Origin: Limnoperna fortunei
Lineage: Eukaryota; Mollusca; Bivalvia; Mytilida; Modiolidae
DNA: 64,000 nucleotides
Assembly (NCBI GenBank): GCA_944474755.1
Contig: OX104115.1
Span: 69,168,993-69,232,992 of the forward strand
Reading direction: 5' to 3'
The position numbers and the translations under genes are program-made. The notes below the pieces were generated by a model, which did no database searches, had not been told where the DNA came from, and worked only from the letters and a program-made list of their open reading frames with translations. This document shows positions 23,705-35,260 of this stretch, one piece after another. How positions within the stretch are numbered: the first letter of the stretch is position 1; the number at the start of each line of letters is the position of its first letter.

Positions 23705-23850
23705 GTTATGTGCTGTTGATCCTTCATTATTTGCTTTATGTGCTGCGATTCCGTCATTATATGGTGTGTTTCTATAATTATATGCCGTTTTGATTCACTA
23801 TATGCAGTGGTTACTTCATTTGGTAGTTTTCGTATTATATGCTGTGGTTA
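23705..23850 (+). repeat. degenerate ~22-26-bp minisatellite
   Basis: TATGCTGTGGTTACTTCATTA-like units recur about six times with variation. Two isolated relatives lie near 23100-23145. Confidence 0.5.
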
Positions 23851-24124
23851 ACAATCCGGATTTCTTTTACCAAAACTTGTTTCTGATGTCGTATTTTTAT
23901 ACATTTTTTTTTAATTTGATAAAAAAGATACTGTACTAGTCATTTAGATTCATGAGCTAAAAACCATGCGGAATGCCTCAGACGTCCCGATTCCAAAATA
24001 TTACCTAGTATTTCATCCTTATCTCTTTTTATAATATATTTATATTCAGAGAGGAAGTAGAATGGTGTGTTCAATATAAAATGTTCAATATTTTTCACTT
24101 GTTAATTATTACTCTGATTATCGG

Positions 24125-24375
24125 AAAGATATAGAGTAGCGGTAAGAAAGTGATGAAGTAGTGGTAGTGAAAGGATGAAATAGCGATAGTAAGGATAGAG
24201 GTAGAGTAGAGTTCGAACAGAAATAGACTAGTGGTGGTAAAGAATGGAGTAGAGGTAGACAGTGGCTAGAGGCATGGAGTATAGATAGGAAAACAGTGGT
24301 TAGTTATAGAACAATGAAAGGATATTAGATAGTAAAGGGATAAAGATGTACTACGAAACTGATGGAGTGACGGTT
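24125..24375 (+). repeat. purine-biased low-complexity stretch
   Basis: GATAGAGGTAGAGTAGAG-like sequence with very few pyrimidines other than T on this strand. It has no fixed period. Confidence 0.5.
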
Positions 24376-26447
24376 TAAAGAATATATGGCAGTTCCAATG
24401 AAGAGATTTCTTATGATGATAAGGGGTTAGAACTGCAAAGGCTTCTTCTGCTTATGATTGATTGACGAATGAAATAATATTCATATCTATCATACTAAAA
24501 CGATTCTTGGGTTTTTTGTCAATATTATCTGATTTAATTACAATGGATCTATATAGTAACGGTGATTTCGTGTGCTCTTTAGTAATATTTTAACAAAACT
24601 CGAAATTATTTGAAATGCACTTTAGGTAAGGTACATGTACATGTACCTATGGTGGGCAAATATTTATATCTTCAATAGTGAGTACATTACAAAACAACGA
24701 ATAGTATAAATCCTATCACCATAAACATAAGTACGTTTTTTTAGCATAAACATGTGAAACAATGTATTAATAACCATTAAAATACATTTTGCAAAATACG
24801 GATTAAATAAGGAATTTTAGACATGCAGATTATTATTGTCATTGATACTTTGTGGTAAAAAATACAAATAAAAACACAAAAAAGTGATATATTCTGTAAT
24901 AAGTGTATGTTTGTGTTTGAAATAAGTTCATTTATGTTATTATGGGATAAAAGTGTGGTTTTGTTTGAAATGAACCTAACTTGTCTATGAAAAGTCAAAA
25001 TTATTTAATTTAGTAGAACCAAAGAGGTGGGTGAAAAAACATGGCCTATCTTTTATTACATGCAGTGATATTTGATATATTTGTTTAGAGTAAATAAACC
25101 TAATTTAAAACAAGATAGAGTTACTTCTGTCTTTTCACATTAGAATAGACTGATTCAGAATATATTAATATCAGACTAGTTGAGACCGATTCCCATATAA
25201 CAGTCAACTTATACGCAACGCCCGACTGTTAAGAACAATGACACTGTTTTTTTACAGTCGGTCTACTTAGTTATAGCTATAGTAAGAATTGAAAGATAAA
25301 GTTTGCTGTCCATATTATTATGTTCATTCATTTGTGACATTTCATATCCGGTCATTATATGCTTAATATTGTACGCTAGTCTATAAGGTGATCACTACAC
25401 ATACATCGTAGACAAGAGACTTGGTCTGTTAGTCAGTTTGGGAGTTTGTTAACAATTTCTTTGAAAGTGCGTAAAGAATGTGTCAGGCTTTACAATTACA
25501 AGTATTAATTTAACTCTACGCTACAAGTTACAAGTTTCTGTAGATGGTAGAGCCTTCGTAGGTAAAGTACTTCCAAATCGTATGCATGTGAATTTTCCCC
25601 ATCTAGGCTTGTTGGTATTCGAACTTTTGGTTAGACCGACAGTTATACAACATTTGCTTACCTAACACTCAACAGTATGGCTAGGCATTATAGAGTAACC
25701 AAGAGCCCAAGACACCATTGACGATGTAAACAGACTAGTCCTTGTTTAATTATTATAGTTAATTCATGAACATGATTCATGATTATAATTTTTAAAATGC
25801 GTTGTCGGTAAACACCTACAGATTTCCATGCGTTCTTTACTCCTGGAATAAGTTAGTGACTACGCAAAATTGTGTTTGATATATTAATTTCATTGAACCT
25901 AATAAATCTTAATATTTGGGGTTTCCTTTTATAACAGACATAATAGCTGATTGACAATGACTGAAAGTTTATTTTTCAGCGGCAGGTTTAATGTGGCTTT
26001 TCAATAGCTTTTATAACAATTGTTCCAATATCAACTGCACTTTCAAAACTACCAATTATATCGCATTGTATGTTCAGTATGTGTGTATCTTGATGTTGAT
26101 TTGTATGTTATTGGGTTGGCTTTTCACTTATTCTTACACTGAACAAATTGTAATATTAAATTAATATATGTGTTGATATTTACGCATACAACTATTTTCA
26201 GTGTTTTACTGTGTACTGTGTTGTATATAAATTCATATCATAGTCTATTTCACGTTTGACACAATTGTATTAATATGCATGTTTAAATGTAGCATTGTTT
26301 AGACAATGACATATGGCACAGACACATTTATACATATTGGGTAAAAAACTACTTTTACGTCTTTCATACAAACACTAATTACAATATAAGTTAATTATAA
26401 GTTGAAGTTAAGATTAAATGTTTGAAATATCAATATTCATATGTGTG

Positions 26448-26605
26448 TTAAACAAACAATTCAACTTTTTTGGAGCGCAAGGAAACGATCATGAAGATTA
26501 CCACTAGAAAGTAACATACTCCGCCGCCGGTTGTCAAACAATATGCCCAGTTCAAATGATCCTCCTTAGATCCATATATGATGATAGCAACAAGGATGAC
26601 ACTGC
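26448..26605 (-). CDS. claudin/PMP22-like protein, last exon (distal copy)
   Basis: A minus-strand exon follows GATATTTCAG. It supplies two bases of a split codon, then SVILVAIIIYGSKEDHLNWA, YCLTTGGGVCYFLVVIFMIV and SLRSKKVELFV-stop. The exon at 33122-33277 ends after one base (G), so the join gives a Gly and keeps frame. Two hydrophobic segments around a short loop starting DHLNWAY match TM3-end, loop 2 and TM4 of the claudin/PMP22/EMP four-TM family of junction and membrane proteins. This copy lies 2.6 kb beyond an identical one at 29038-29195. Confidence 0.75.
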
Positions 26606-27034
26606 CTGAAATATCAAACCAAGATTAAGAACTTTAGACATACTTTATAGATACCTTTAAGGGCTAAGACTTGTTCAGCTATGGAAAAATTGTTGTTTCA
26701 CATAAAACAATGTTTTTCCTGGTAAGGAAACATCAAAAACGCGAAAGCTTCTAATTTTCCCATACAATTTTATTATAATTAGCTTAGAAAATGTGTTTTC
26801 AAATTTATTCACTAAGAAGTGAATACCAGTAATATGAAAAACCAATAAAATTACTGGACATATAAGTGCATGCACATACACCTACTACATTGCTTTTCAA
26901 GTGTTTTTATCTTTTAATAATGTAAAGTGGCTGTTACTAAACTTTTGTTCTCCTTATGTAACCTAATGTAATTCTTAGTGTCAGTTTTACAACATACTAA
27001 ATTTGTTCTATATGTGGATCATTATTCATGTATA

Positions 27035-27286
27035 CACCTCGCCATAAGTTAAGCAACACCTATATTTTGTTTTATAATTTCAAAAATTTGAATTAATATT
27101 AACTTTGTGTTATTTATGTACTAAAGCCATCACTTGAGCACGGGAAAATTACTTTTATTAACTCCTCAGGTTAATCTGTAAATAGCAAAACCAGTTTGTC
27201 ATACGGTAGTCGAGCACAATTAAAAGCCTTGTTTTCCTTAACGATTTAGTGACTATCTCCTGGTCTTTTTCGACTTTATCTTTAAA
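27035..27286 (+). mobile_element. truncated Tc1 left end
   Basis: The first ~250 bp of the Tc1 element at 29625 are repeated here, starting CACCTCGCCATAAGTTAAGC and ending abruptly at the duplication junction. It has no right end, so it arose by duplication and not by insertion. Confidence 0.9.
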
Positions 27287-29876
27287 CAACGAATAGTATA
27301 AATCCTATCACCATAAACATAAGTACGTTTTTTAGCATAAACATGTGAAACAATGTATTAATAACCATTAAAATACATTTTGCAAAATACGGATTAAATA
27401 AGGAATTTTAGACATGCAGATTATTATTGTCATTGATACTTTGTGGTAAAAAATACAAATAAAAACACAAAAAAGTGATATATTCTGTAATAAGTGTATG
27501 TTTGTGTTTGAAATAAGTTCATTTATGTTATTATGGGATAAAAGTGTGGTTTTGTTTGAAATGAACCTAACTTGTCTATGAAAAGTCAAAATTATTTAAT
27601 TTAGTAGAACCAAAGAGGTGGGTGAAAAAACATGGCCTATCTTTTATTACATGCAGTGATATTTGATATATTTGTTTAGAGTAAATAAACCTAATTTAAA
27701 ACAAGATAGAGTTACTTCTGTCTTTTCACATTAGAATAGACTGATTCAGAATATATTAATATCAGACTAGTTGAGACCGATTCCCATATAACAGTCAACT
27801 TATACGCAACGCCCGACTGTTAAGAACAATGACACTGTTTTTTACAGTCGGTCTACTTAGTTATAGCTATAGTAAGAATTGAAAGATAAAGTTTGCTGTC
27901 CATATTATTATGTTCATTCATTTGTGACATTTCATATCCGGTCATTATATGCTTAATATTGTACGCTAGTCTATAAGGTGATCACTACACATACATCGTA
28001 GACAAGAGACTTGGTCTGTTAGTCAGTTTGGGGGTTTGTTAACAATTTCTTTGAAAGTGCGTAAAGAATGTGTCAGGCTTTACAATTACAAGTATTAATT
28101 TAACTCTACGCTACAAGTTACAAGTTTCTGTAGATGGTAGAGCCTTCGTAGGTAAAGTACTTCCAAATCGTATGCATGTGAATTTTCCCCATCTAGGCTT
28201 GTTGGTATTCGAACTTTTGGTTAGACCGACAGTTATACAACATTTGCTTACCTAACACTCAACAGTATGGCTAGGCATTATAGAGTAACCAAGAGCCCAA
28301 GACACCATTGACGATGTAAACAGACTAGTCCTTGTTTAATTATTATAGTTAATTCATGAACATGATTCATGATTATAATTTTTAAAATGCGTTGTCGGTA
28401 AACACCTACAGATTTCCATGCGTTCTTTACTCCTGGAATAAGTTAGTGACTACGCAAAATTGTGTTTGATATATTAATTTCATTGAACCTAATAAATCTT
28501 AATATTTGGGGTTTCCTTTTATAACAGACATAATAGCTGATTGACAATGACTGAAAGTTTATTTTTCAGCGGCAGGTTTAATGTGGCTTTTCAATAGCTT
28601 TTATAACAATTGTTCCAATATCAACTGCACTTTCAAAACTACCAATTATATCGCATTGTATGTTCAGTATGTGTGTATCTTGATGTTGATTTGTATGTTA
28701 TTGGGTTGGCTTTTCACTTATTCTTACACTGAACAAATTGTAATATTAAATTAATATATGTGTTGATATTTACGCATACAACTATTTTCAGTGTTTTACT
28801 GTGTACTGTGTTGTATATAAATTCATATCATAGTCTATTTCACGTTTGACACAATTGTATTAATATGCATGTTTAAATGTAGCATTGTTTAGACAATGAC
28901 ATATGGCACAGACACATTTATACATATTGGGTAAAAAACTACTTTTACGTCTTTCATACAAACACTAATTACAATATAAGTTAATTATAAGTTGAAGTTA
29001 AGATTAAATGTTTGAAATATCAATATTCATATGTGTGTTAAACAAACAATTCAACTTTTTTGGAGCGCAAGGAAACGATCATGAAGATTACCACTAGAAA
29101 GTAACATACTCCGCCGCCGGTTGTCAAACAATATGCCCAGTTCAAATGATCCTCCTTAGATCCATATATGATGATAGCAACAAGGATGACACTGCCTGAA
29201 ATATCAAACCAAGATTAAGAACTTTAGACATACTTTATAGATACCTTTAAGGGCTAAGACTTGTTCAGCTATGGAAAAATTGTTGTTTCACATAAAGCAA
29301 TGTTTTTCCTGGTAAGGAAACATCAAAAACGCGAAAGCTTCTAATTTTCCCATACAATTTTATTATAATTAGCTTAGAAAATGTGTTTTCAAATTTATTC
29401 ACTAAGAAGTGAATACCAGTAATATGAAAAACCAATAAAATTACTGGACATATAAGTGCATGCACATACACCTACTACATTGCTTTTCAAGTGTTTTTAT
29501 CTTTTAATAATGTAAAGTGGCTGTTACTAAACTTTTGTTCTCCTTATGTAACCTAATGTAATTCTTAGTGTCAGTTTTACAACATACTAAATTTGTTCTA
29601 TATGTGGATCATTATTCATGTATACACCTCGCCATAAGTTAAGCAACACCTATATTTTGTTTTATAATTTCAAAAATTTGAATTAATATTAACTTTGTGT
29701 TATTTATGTACTAAAGCCATCACTTGAGCACGGGAAAATTACTTTTATTAACTCCTCAGGTTAATCTGTAAATAGCAAAACCAGTTTGTCATACGGTAGT
29801 CGAGCACAATTAAAAGCCTTGTTTTCCTTAACGATTTAGTGACTATCTCCTGGTCTTTTTCAACTTTATCTTTAAA
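27287..29876 (+). repeat. 2.59-kb tandem duplication, copy 2
   Basis: Head-to-tail with copy 1. The junction bases (CTTTAAA|CAACG versus TACAAAA|CAACG) share only AAA, a microhomology junction. Copy 2 continues into the rest of the Tc1 element. Confidence 0.95.
29038..29195 (-). CDS. claudin/PMP22-like protein, last exon (proximal copy)
   Basis: Identical in sequence, splice acceptor and phase to the exon at 26448-26605. It is the first terminal exon met after the 33122-33277 exon, so it is likely the one used by default. Both copies encode the same protein end, so the choice would alter only the 3' UTR and transcript length. Confidence 0.75.
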
Positions 29877-31160
29877 TTTTTACAATGCATAGACGGAAAT
29901 TAAGTGAAGCTGAGAAGTGGCAGATCGTTGGAATGCGTAATAGTGGACAGAGCTTGTGTCAGATTTTTTTGGCATTCACTTTAACTATTAAAACTATCCA
30001 GGAACATCCTAGGTTAGGTCTACAACAACTACATCTGAAAGGGAGGATAGAGCACTCGTTTGTGTAGCCAAACGCTAACCGTTTGCCACTGCAAGATATT
30101 TTCGTGACGATTGTAATATAGCAACTAGAGTTGCCGTTCGAACAGTTAACAGGCGCCTAAACAATGCAAGGTTGAGAGCTCATCGTCCTTTTAAACTTCC
30201 ACTGTTGACACAGAGACATCGACAAGCATGTTTAGAGTGGGCACGATATCACCGCCATTGAATATTTGAAGCTGGCGACGAGTACACTGGACCGACGAAA
30301 GCAGATTCCTTCTTCGTCATATTGATGGTCGCATGCCCATTTGTAGACAACGAGGCACTGCTTACAACCAGAACAACATCCTAGGCACAACAGCGTTTGG
30401 CGGTGGTGGTGTTACAGTGTAGGGAGGCTTTTCATACGACAGTAAACTGAATCTGTATGTGGTTGATGGACAATGACAGGGCAGATATATCGATATGACG
30501 ACATAAACGCTATTACTGTGCCACATTTTGACAATCATGCACTTGGTAACATACCCATCTTTATGGATGACAATGCAAGACCTCACCGAGCTGCAATTGT
30601 AACGTGATGTTATCGTAAGGGAAGCTATTGAGCATCTTCCATGGCCATCTAGGTCACCCGATATGAATCAAATTGAACATTTGTGGGATATCATTGGCCG
30701 TAAAACCAATCAAAGAGCATCACTTGTCAAAATGTCCAAGAACTACGTGTTGCCATTCAAATTGAATGACAGAATTTACCACATGCTATACTTAATTCAA
30801 CACCATGAGGAGGAGAGTTAATGAACTGTACCGGAAGCGTGGTGGTTATTTTTGCGTTTAACACATTTCAAAGTGACATTTCTTTCCCGGAACTTTGACC
30901 TGTGATGATGTGTTTACTTTAAGTATGCAATCAAACTTATTTTTGGACTAATGAAAGTTATAAGCACTGGTTTTTTTATATATTTGCTTTAACATTTCTT
31001 CATCAAACAATAAGTAAAGCGACTGTAAACATGTTGTTTGTATGTTTCGATTGTCATTAATGTTCAATAAATTGTCATTTTTAAACAAAATATTAAAATA
31101 TATAAAATCTTAAATGAATCCCTGGAATATAATAGGTGTTGCTTAACTTATGGCGAGGTG
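29625..31160 (+). mobile_element. Tc1/mariner transposon, 1.54 kb, inactive
   Basis: The ends are inverted copies of a 29-bp repeat (CACCTCGCCATAAGTTAAGC...), flanked by TA on both sides (29623-29624 and 31161-31162). The transposase inside is broken. Size and structure are typical of the superfamily. Confidence 0.95.
29885..30830 (+). pseudogene. Tc1-like transposase, many stops and frameshifts
   Basis: The N-terminal helix-turn-helix starts MHRRKLSEAEKWQIVGMRNS. Dispersed across frames are the DDE blocks: WTDESRF near 30288 (first Asp), FMDDNARPHRA near 30552 (second Asp), and SPDMNQIEHLWD near 30658 (Glu). Several stops (for example TGA at 30258, TAG at 30420, TGA at 30604) and frame changes separate them, so no functional protein is made. 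Confidence 0.9.
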
Positions 31161-31289
31161 TATATATAATTTTCAACAGTAGGTTATAAAATACACTTAA
31201 TACTTATTATTAATTATCGAAGTCGTGTGTGCAGTTATGGACAAATATTTGAATTTTTACATATTGTACGTCGCCTTTTCACTAAAAGT

Positions 31290-31565
31290 CTGGGGCCCTC
31301 CATCGGTGGCCGAGTTGTTAAGGTAGTTCATCTACTAATGACCACGTGGTCTGTCAACACTGAGGTTGCGGGTTCGATTCTTACTGCAAGCAGTGTGTAC
31401 TCAAATCCAATCTTAACTGACAAGGATTGCCAGTTTTCCTACAGAAGGTCCGGATTTTTTTTCGGGTACTACGGCTTCCTCCACCGATTAAAACTAGACG
31501 CCATGATATAGCTGATAATTGCTGAAAGAGGCGTTAAACCCCATTCAAGCAAACAAACAAATTAA
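31290..31565 (+). mobile_element. tRNA-derived SINE, near full length
   Basis: The head is ATCGGTGGCCGAGTTGTTAA, the B box GGTTCGATTCTT, the body TTGACAAGG-like (CTGACAAGGATTGCCAG) and the tail GCTGAAAGAGGCGTTAAACC ending in CAAACAAACAAA. It has the same family layout as 22100-22362. Confidence 0.85.
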
Positions 31566-31949
31566 ACGTCTAACTATGACATTAGATATTATTTACGATT
31601 TTCATTTTCCGTAGATATTTCATCAATAACTTGTATCCGTCGGTATCGTTAACCAGTTGAAACAACACGTAAACTACTTGCAAATATCAGTAATTGTCTC
31701 GTTAATAATTTGTTTTACGATTCGTTGCAGTTAGTTTACAATGTGTTTATGGTTAAGTTATGTGTACGGTTTCATTTACGTCGTATTACAATGACTTTGC
31801 GGACTGTTAAGAGCTATTTCGAGCACCTTACGTATAGAAACCAGTACTCTACTACTATACATGTATGTTTGACAATTTAGGAAAGGTATAAAGGCCTGCT
31901 CAAAACGAAAATTAAGACACTGGATCTGAGCCAGTTAATTTTACATTTC

Positions 31950-32160
31950 TCTTTATTGATGGTCTTGTCCGCTAATAAATTCGGTGACTATTTGAATTTA
32001 ATCTACTCTAGCATGCTTGAAATTAAAGAAACCCAAAAACACTTAGGTACCTCTTACATAGACTTAGTTCTAGAAATAAGCTCTGGAAAACTACAATATA
32101 GACTATACGACACACGTGATGACTTCAACTTTCCAATTGTTAACTTCCCGTTCAGCCCTT
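31950..32160 (+). pseudogene. fragment of a reverse-transcriptase-like retroelement gene
   Basis: The frame reads KFGDYLNLIYSSMLEIKET, then TSYIDLVLEISSGKLQYRLY and DTRDDFNFPIVNFPF. I recall this block, just after the FRYIDDVL catalytic motif, from a reverse-transcriptase family common in bivalve and other invertebrate gene models (YDKRDDFNFPIVNFP). A degenerate FIDGLV lies one frame over just upstream, which fits. Both ends of the gene are missing here. The next block of the same family occurs at 50785 and 63360. Confidence 0.55.
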
Positions 32161-33121
32161 TTTTTATTGGATTCGGCTCATTTTCTCTTGATGTTTGGTC
32201 GGTTTTCTTGCTAGTTTTCTTGATATTCACACACAAGCAAAGAAAGAGAATTGGCATAGCAATTAGCAAACCCAACAATAAAACGTTCTTTACATGTGTA
32301 GAGTAATGAATGACCTTGTTTCTCATCCTTGGTCGCAATGCCAAAACGGAATAGAATAAGGATCTATTATGTTCAAAAAATTTCATGTTTTGAAATTGTC
32401 TTCAGGGTACATGTTTGGTTGCCAGTTGAATTGTCCATACCAAATCTTTAATCAATAAATAATAAAATGAGCTTTCCATACCATTATAACATTCTTAGAG
32501 GTCTTGTCAGCCTGTATAACAGTTTTTGCAATGAAGGTGAGACAAGTGCACTACGACATAAGGGTCTTTCAGGAAAGGTTCCCAAGTGCTCATAGACCCG
32601 TTGAGTGTTTTGATTCTTCTTTGCATTAACGACTTCACCGCCTACACCTATTACAGAGCGTCGAAGTCTTCTTTTTTACGTTTTGTCTATTTACTAGTAT
32701 AATCCCGTATCAGTTTATAGATCCAGGCTACCGGTATTATTTTTGTTCTTTATTAGAAACGTGTTATTTTTAATACTTAGGTCGCCAGTGATAACTTGGC
32801 TAGCAAGAACATATTTAGATTAGTTGTACATGTGCAGTTAGATTAATAAAAGAATTTTTATACAATTTTTTCAGAAACATAGAAGAGAAAGATTACATAC
32901 AGAATGATCAATACCAGTCAAGTGTAGCAGATAATACACACCAAAATATTTCACAGTCGCATATTTTGATCTTGAACAACACTGCATATCAAATCTAAAT
33001 CTACATATGATTACTATCCTAGTTGTTCATTTAAGGGAGGAATATTATTTGTTCTTTTTGTTTGCTTGTTAAATACTTTAAGTGGAGTAAAAAGAAAACT
33101 CTGAAAAATAAGTGTCATTAC
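32161..33121. other. no recognised feature
   Basis: AT-rich sequence between the RT fragment and the claudin-like exon, probably intron of the latter. Confidence 0.35.
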
Positions 33122-33277
33122 CTTTAGAAAAACACAAGATTACTTTCATGCCGGCGATGCACTTTCTTCCCAAGGAACATCCAACGCAGACATATAATCC
33201 AGCAAGTATTAAAACTACAAAAGATCCAATCAGACCAAAACATTCCAATGTTCTTATAGCCCGGAACCAGTCTTCAA
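33122..33277 (-). CDS. claudin/PMP22-like protein, internal exon
   Basis: This 156-nt minus-strand exon (acceptor TTTTTTCTTCAG, donor AAAG|GTAATG) reads EDWFRAIRTLECFGLIGSFV, VLILAGLYVCVGCSLGRK and CIAGMKVILCFSK. It carries the second TM helix with the WFRAIR run-in typical of claudin/PMP22 relatives, and the start of TM3. Its end phase fits both copies of the last exon (26448 and 29038). The first exon, with TM1 and the first extracellular loop, was not found and should lie at higher coordinates. A specific family member cannot be named. Confidence 0.75.
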
Positions 33278-33574
33278 CTGAAGAAAAAATATCATAGTTA
33301 TTTAAATTGAAAGTGTTCATATGTTCAATCGATTGTTATGCTAACACATTATGAACATTCAAAATATGTTTATAAGTGAAATGCAGAAAAATCTAAATTT
33401 AACAAAATATTTAACTCAAGAAACAATACCGCAATACATCCTTCTGTCCAGAGGAAACCGCTTACTGTTTTTTCCATTTAAGGTAAATTATTTCGATTTT
33501 TTGTAAAATTCTGTGCTTTTGTAACGACCTTTATGCGTCGTAAGAATATTAGAACGTTATTTCAACAAAGCTAG
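33278..33574. other. no recognised feature
   Basis: AT-rich, likely intronic. Confidence 0.3.
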
Positions 33575-35260
33575 AATCGGCCATTGACATTGACAAGAAA
33601 CATGTATGGTCAATAATTAACGGTCGAAAAAAGAAATCTCATATATGCTCTTCACTTAAAAAGAACGGTAAAACATATCCACATCATTACGGACAACAAC
33701 GAAATATGGTATGACAATTTAAGCGAAGTATTTTCATCAGCAATTCCTAAAGACGACTACTGTGGTAAAATCATCTCTGAACAGGTAGACAGAATACGTG
33801 AATCGGCAAAACTGGATACTCCAACAGACGCAATAACATTCTTATTAGACGATGTACTTAAAATTTGCAGTACTTTAATGAGCCATAAAGCATGTGGGCA
33901 TGATCGCATTGCATATGAATACATTCGATACGGCTGTAATCTTCTAGTGAGTGAAGCATCTGTGCAATTTGTTTAACATTATTTTGAAAAGATTGTTAAT
34001 TCCGAATGACTGGCAAAAAGTACAATCATTCTACTCTACAAGGTGACAACAAACCAAAACCTGATACAAACTTGTACTACAAAGGGTTTTCTCTCGCCCA
34101 AAGTGTTTCTAAGTTGTTTGAAAACTTAAGTAGGTCGACTACTGTGTAGTCTGAACGTTTTATAATCTACAAGAAGTAATTTTCTACCATGTTGAACGTA
34201 ACTACACCTTATATGTTATGTTGCTAGATAGCGCAAAATCATTGACACAATGGTCTTCGGATTAAGCTAAGTGAATGCGAAGTAAGTGGAAAACTATGGT
34301 TAATACTTGACAATATATATTCCGCTTTACATGGAGGGGTCCGATCAAACGGTCCATCTTCCGAGTGGTTCCTCTTCCGAGTGGTTCTAGTTTACACGCA
34401 CTATATGATGTGAATGGTAGCTCACCGGTTCAGGCTGATGACAAAGCCTTGATCACTACAACATGTGTATCAACACAATGTCTAGTAATAGTTTCTGTGA
34501 ACTTCAGTTTTAAATGGGGATTTACATTCTCTTCATCAAAAAGTAAAAGACTTCAGTTTGGAAAGCATCGCAAGATTATACTTATCGTACTTATCGTACT
34601 GTTTGATACTGAAATTAACCTTATTCAATCTGAAAGACATGTAGGAATTCGTCGTTGAAAACTATTGACATAACTTTAAACGCTTTTCAGTCGTTACGAG
34701 CATGACTGTGTCAACAATCCACATAGGCATTCATCCTGCGACCTTTAACACAATAGTTTGTGCTACAATAATAAAACAGATGCTTTTCTCTAAGGTATTA
34801 CTGTGGTGAAGAATACCAACAAATGATACCTGAAAGATCTCAACGCTACATTTGTAAGGTTATTTAATGTTATTAAAGAACTACAAAAGCCAATAAAAAG
34901 TGTAAGTGTGTATCGCTCTTTGATTGGTTTCCAATTATGAGCTTTATCACTGAGAAGAAGCTATGACTTGTGATCCGCACTTCATCGTGTTTAGACAAAT
35001 TCACTCTTCATGCAAAATTACCCGCAGCCTGGAAATTAGCAATACATAGTCTTTGTCTTCGTAGGCAAGCTCATGTGATATCTGTCTGTTGTCTTGTTCG
35101 TACTGCAACAACTCCCTCACATACACTTTGTGATGGATGCGGGCAACTATTTTCTGATCCTGTTTTCATGCTGTTCTTTCGTGCGATTATGTCGTTTAGT
35201 CCAGGACTATTGACTTAAATCCATTGCTTTTAGGGCCTTTTTTAGAGACATGTCAGAACA
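33575..35260 (+). pseudogene. decayed LINE (non-LTR retrotransposon) pol fragment
   Basis: Reverse-transcriptase blocks appear in order across broken frames. Near 33590 is HVWSIINGRKKK. Near 33890 is SHKACGHDRIAYEYI, the pre-RT linker. Near 34040 is LLYKGDNKPKPDTN (RT motif 1). Near 34425 is SPVQADDKALITTT, the YADD box with Tyr replaced by Gln. Then come KWGFTFSSSKSKRLQFGK and near 35135 CDGCGQLFSDP, the C-terminal zinc-knuckle region. Much of the middle is missing and stops are frequent. The clade is uncertain and differs from the LINE at 40.5 kb. Confidence 0.75.

Larger units (their letters stand above)
22363..24694. other. mostly unannotated; minor repeats
   Basis: No gene is supported. 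It contains a SINE head fragment (23150-23220), a degenerate minisatellite (23705-23850) and a purine-biased stretch (24125-24375), listed separately. Confidence 0.4.
24695..27286 (+). repeat. 2.59-kb tandem duplication, copy 1
   Basis: This copy is nearly identical to 27287-29876; I see only about five single-base or one-base-length differences. It holds a terminal exon of a claudin-like gene and, at its right end, the first ~250 bp of a Tc1 element, cut off at the duplication junction. Confidence 0.95.

Noticed and set aside
24777..24998. Conserved 73-codon minus-strand frame also at 27368
   Set aside because: Its conservation is explained entirely by the recent 2.59-kb duplication; it shows no protein-like features.
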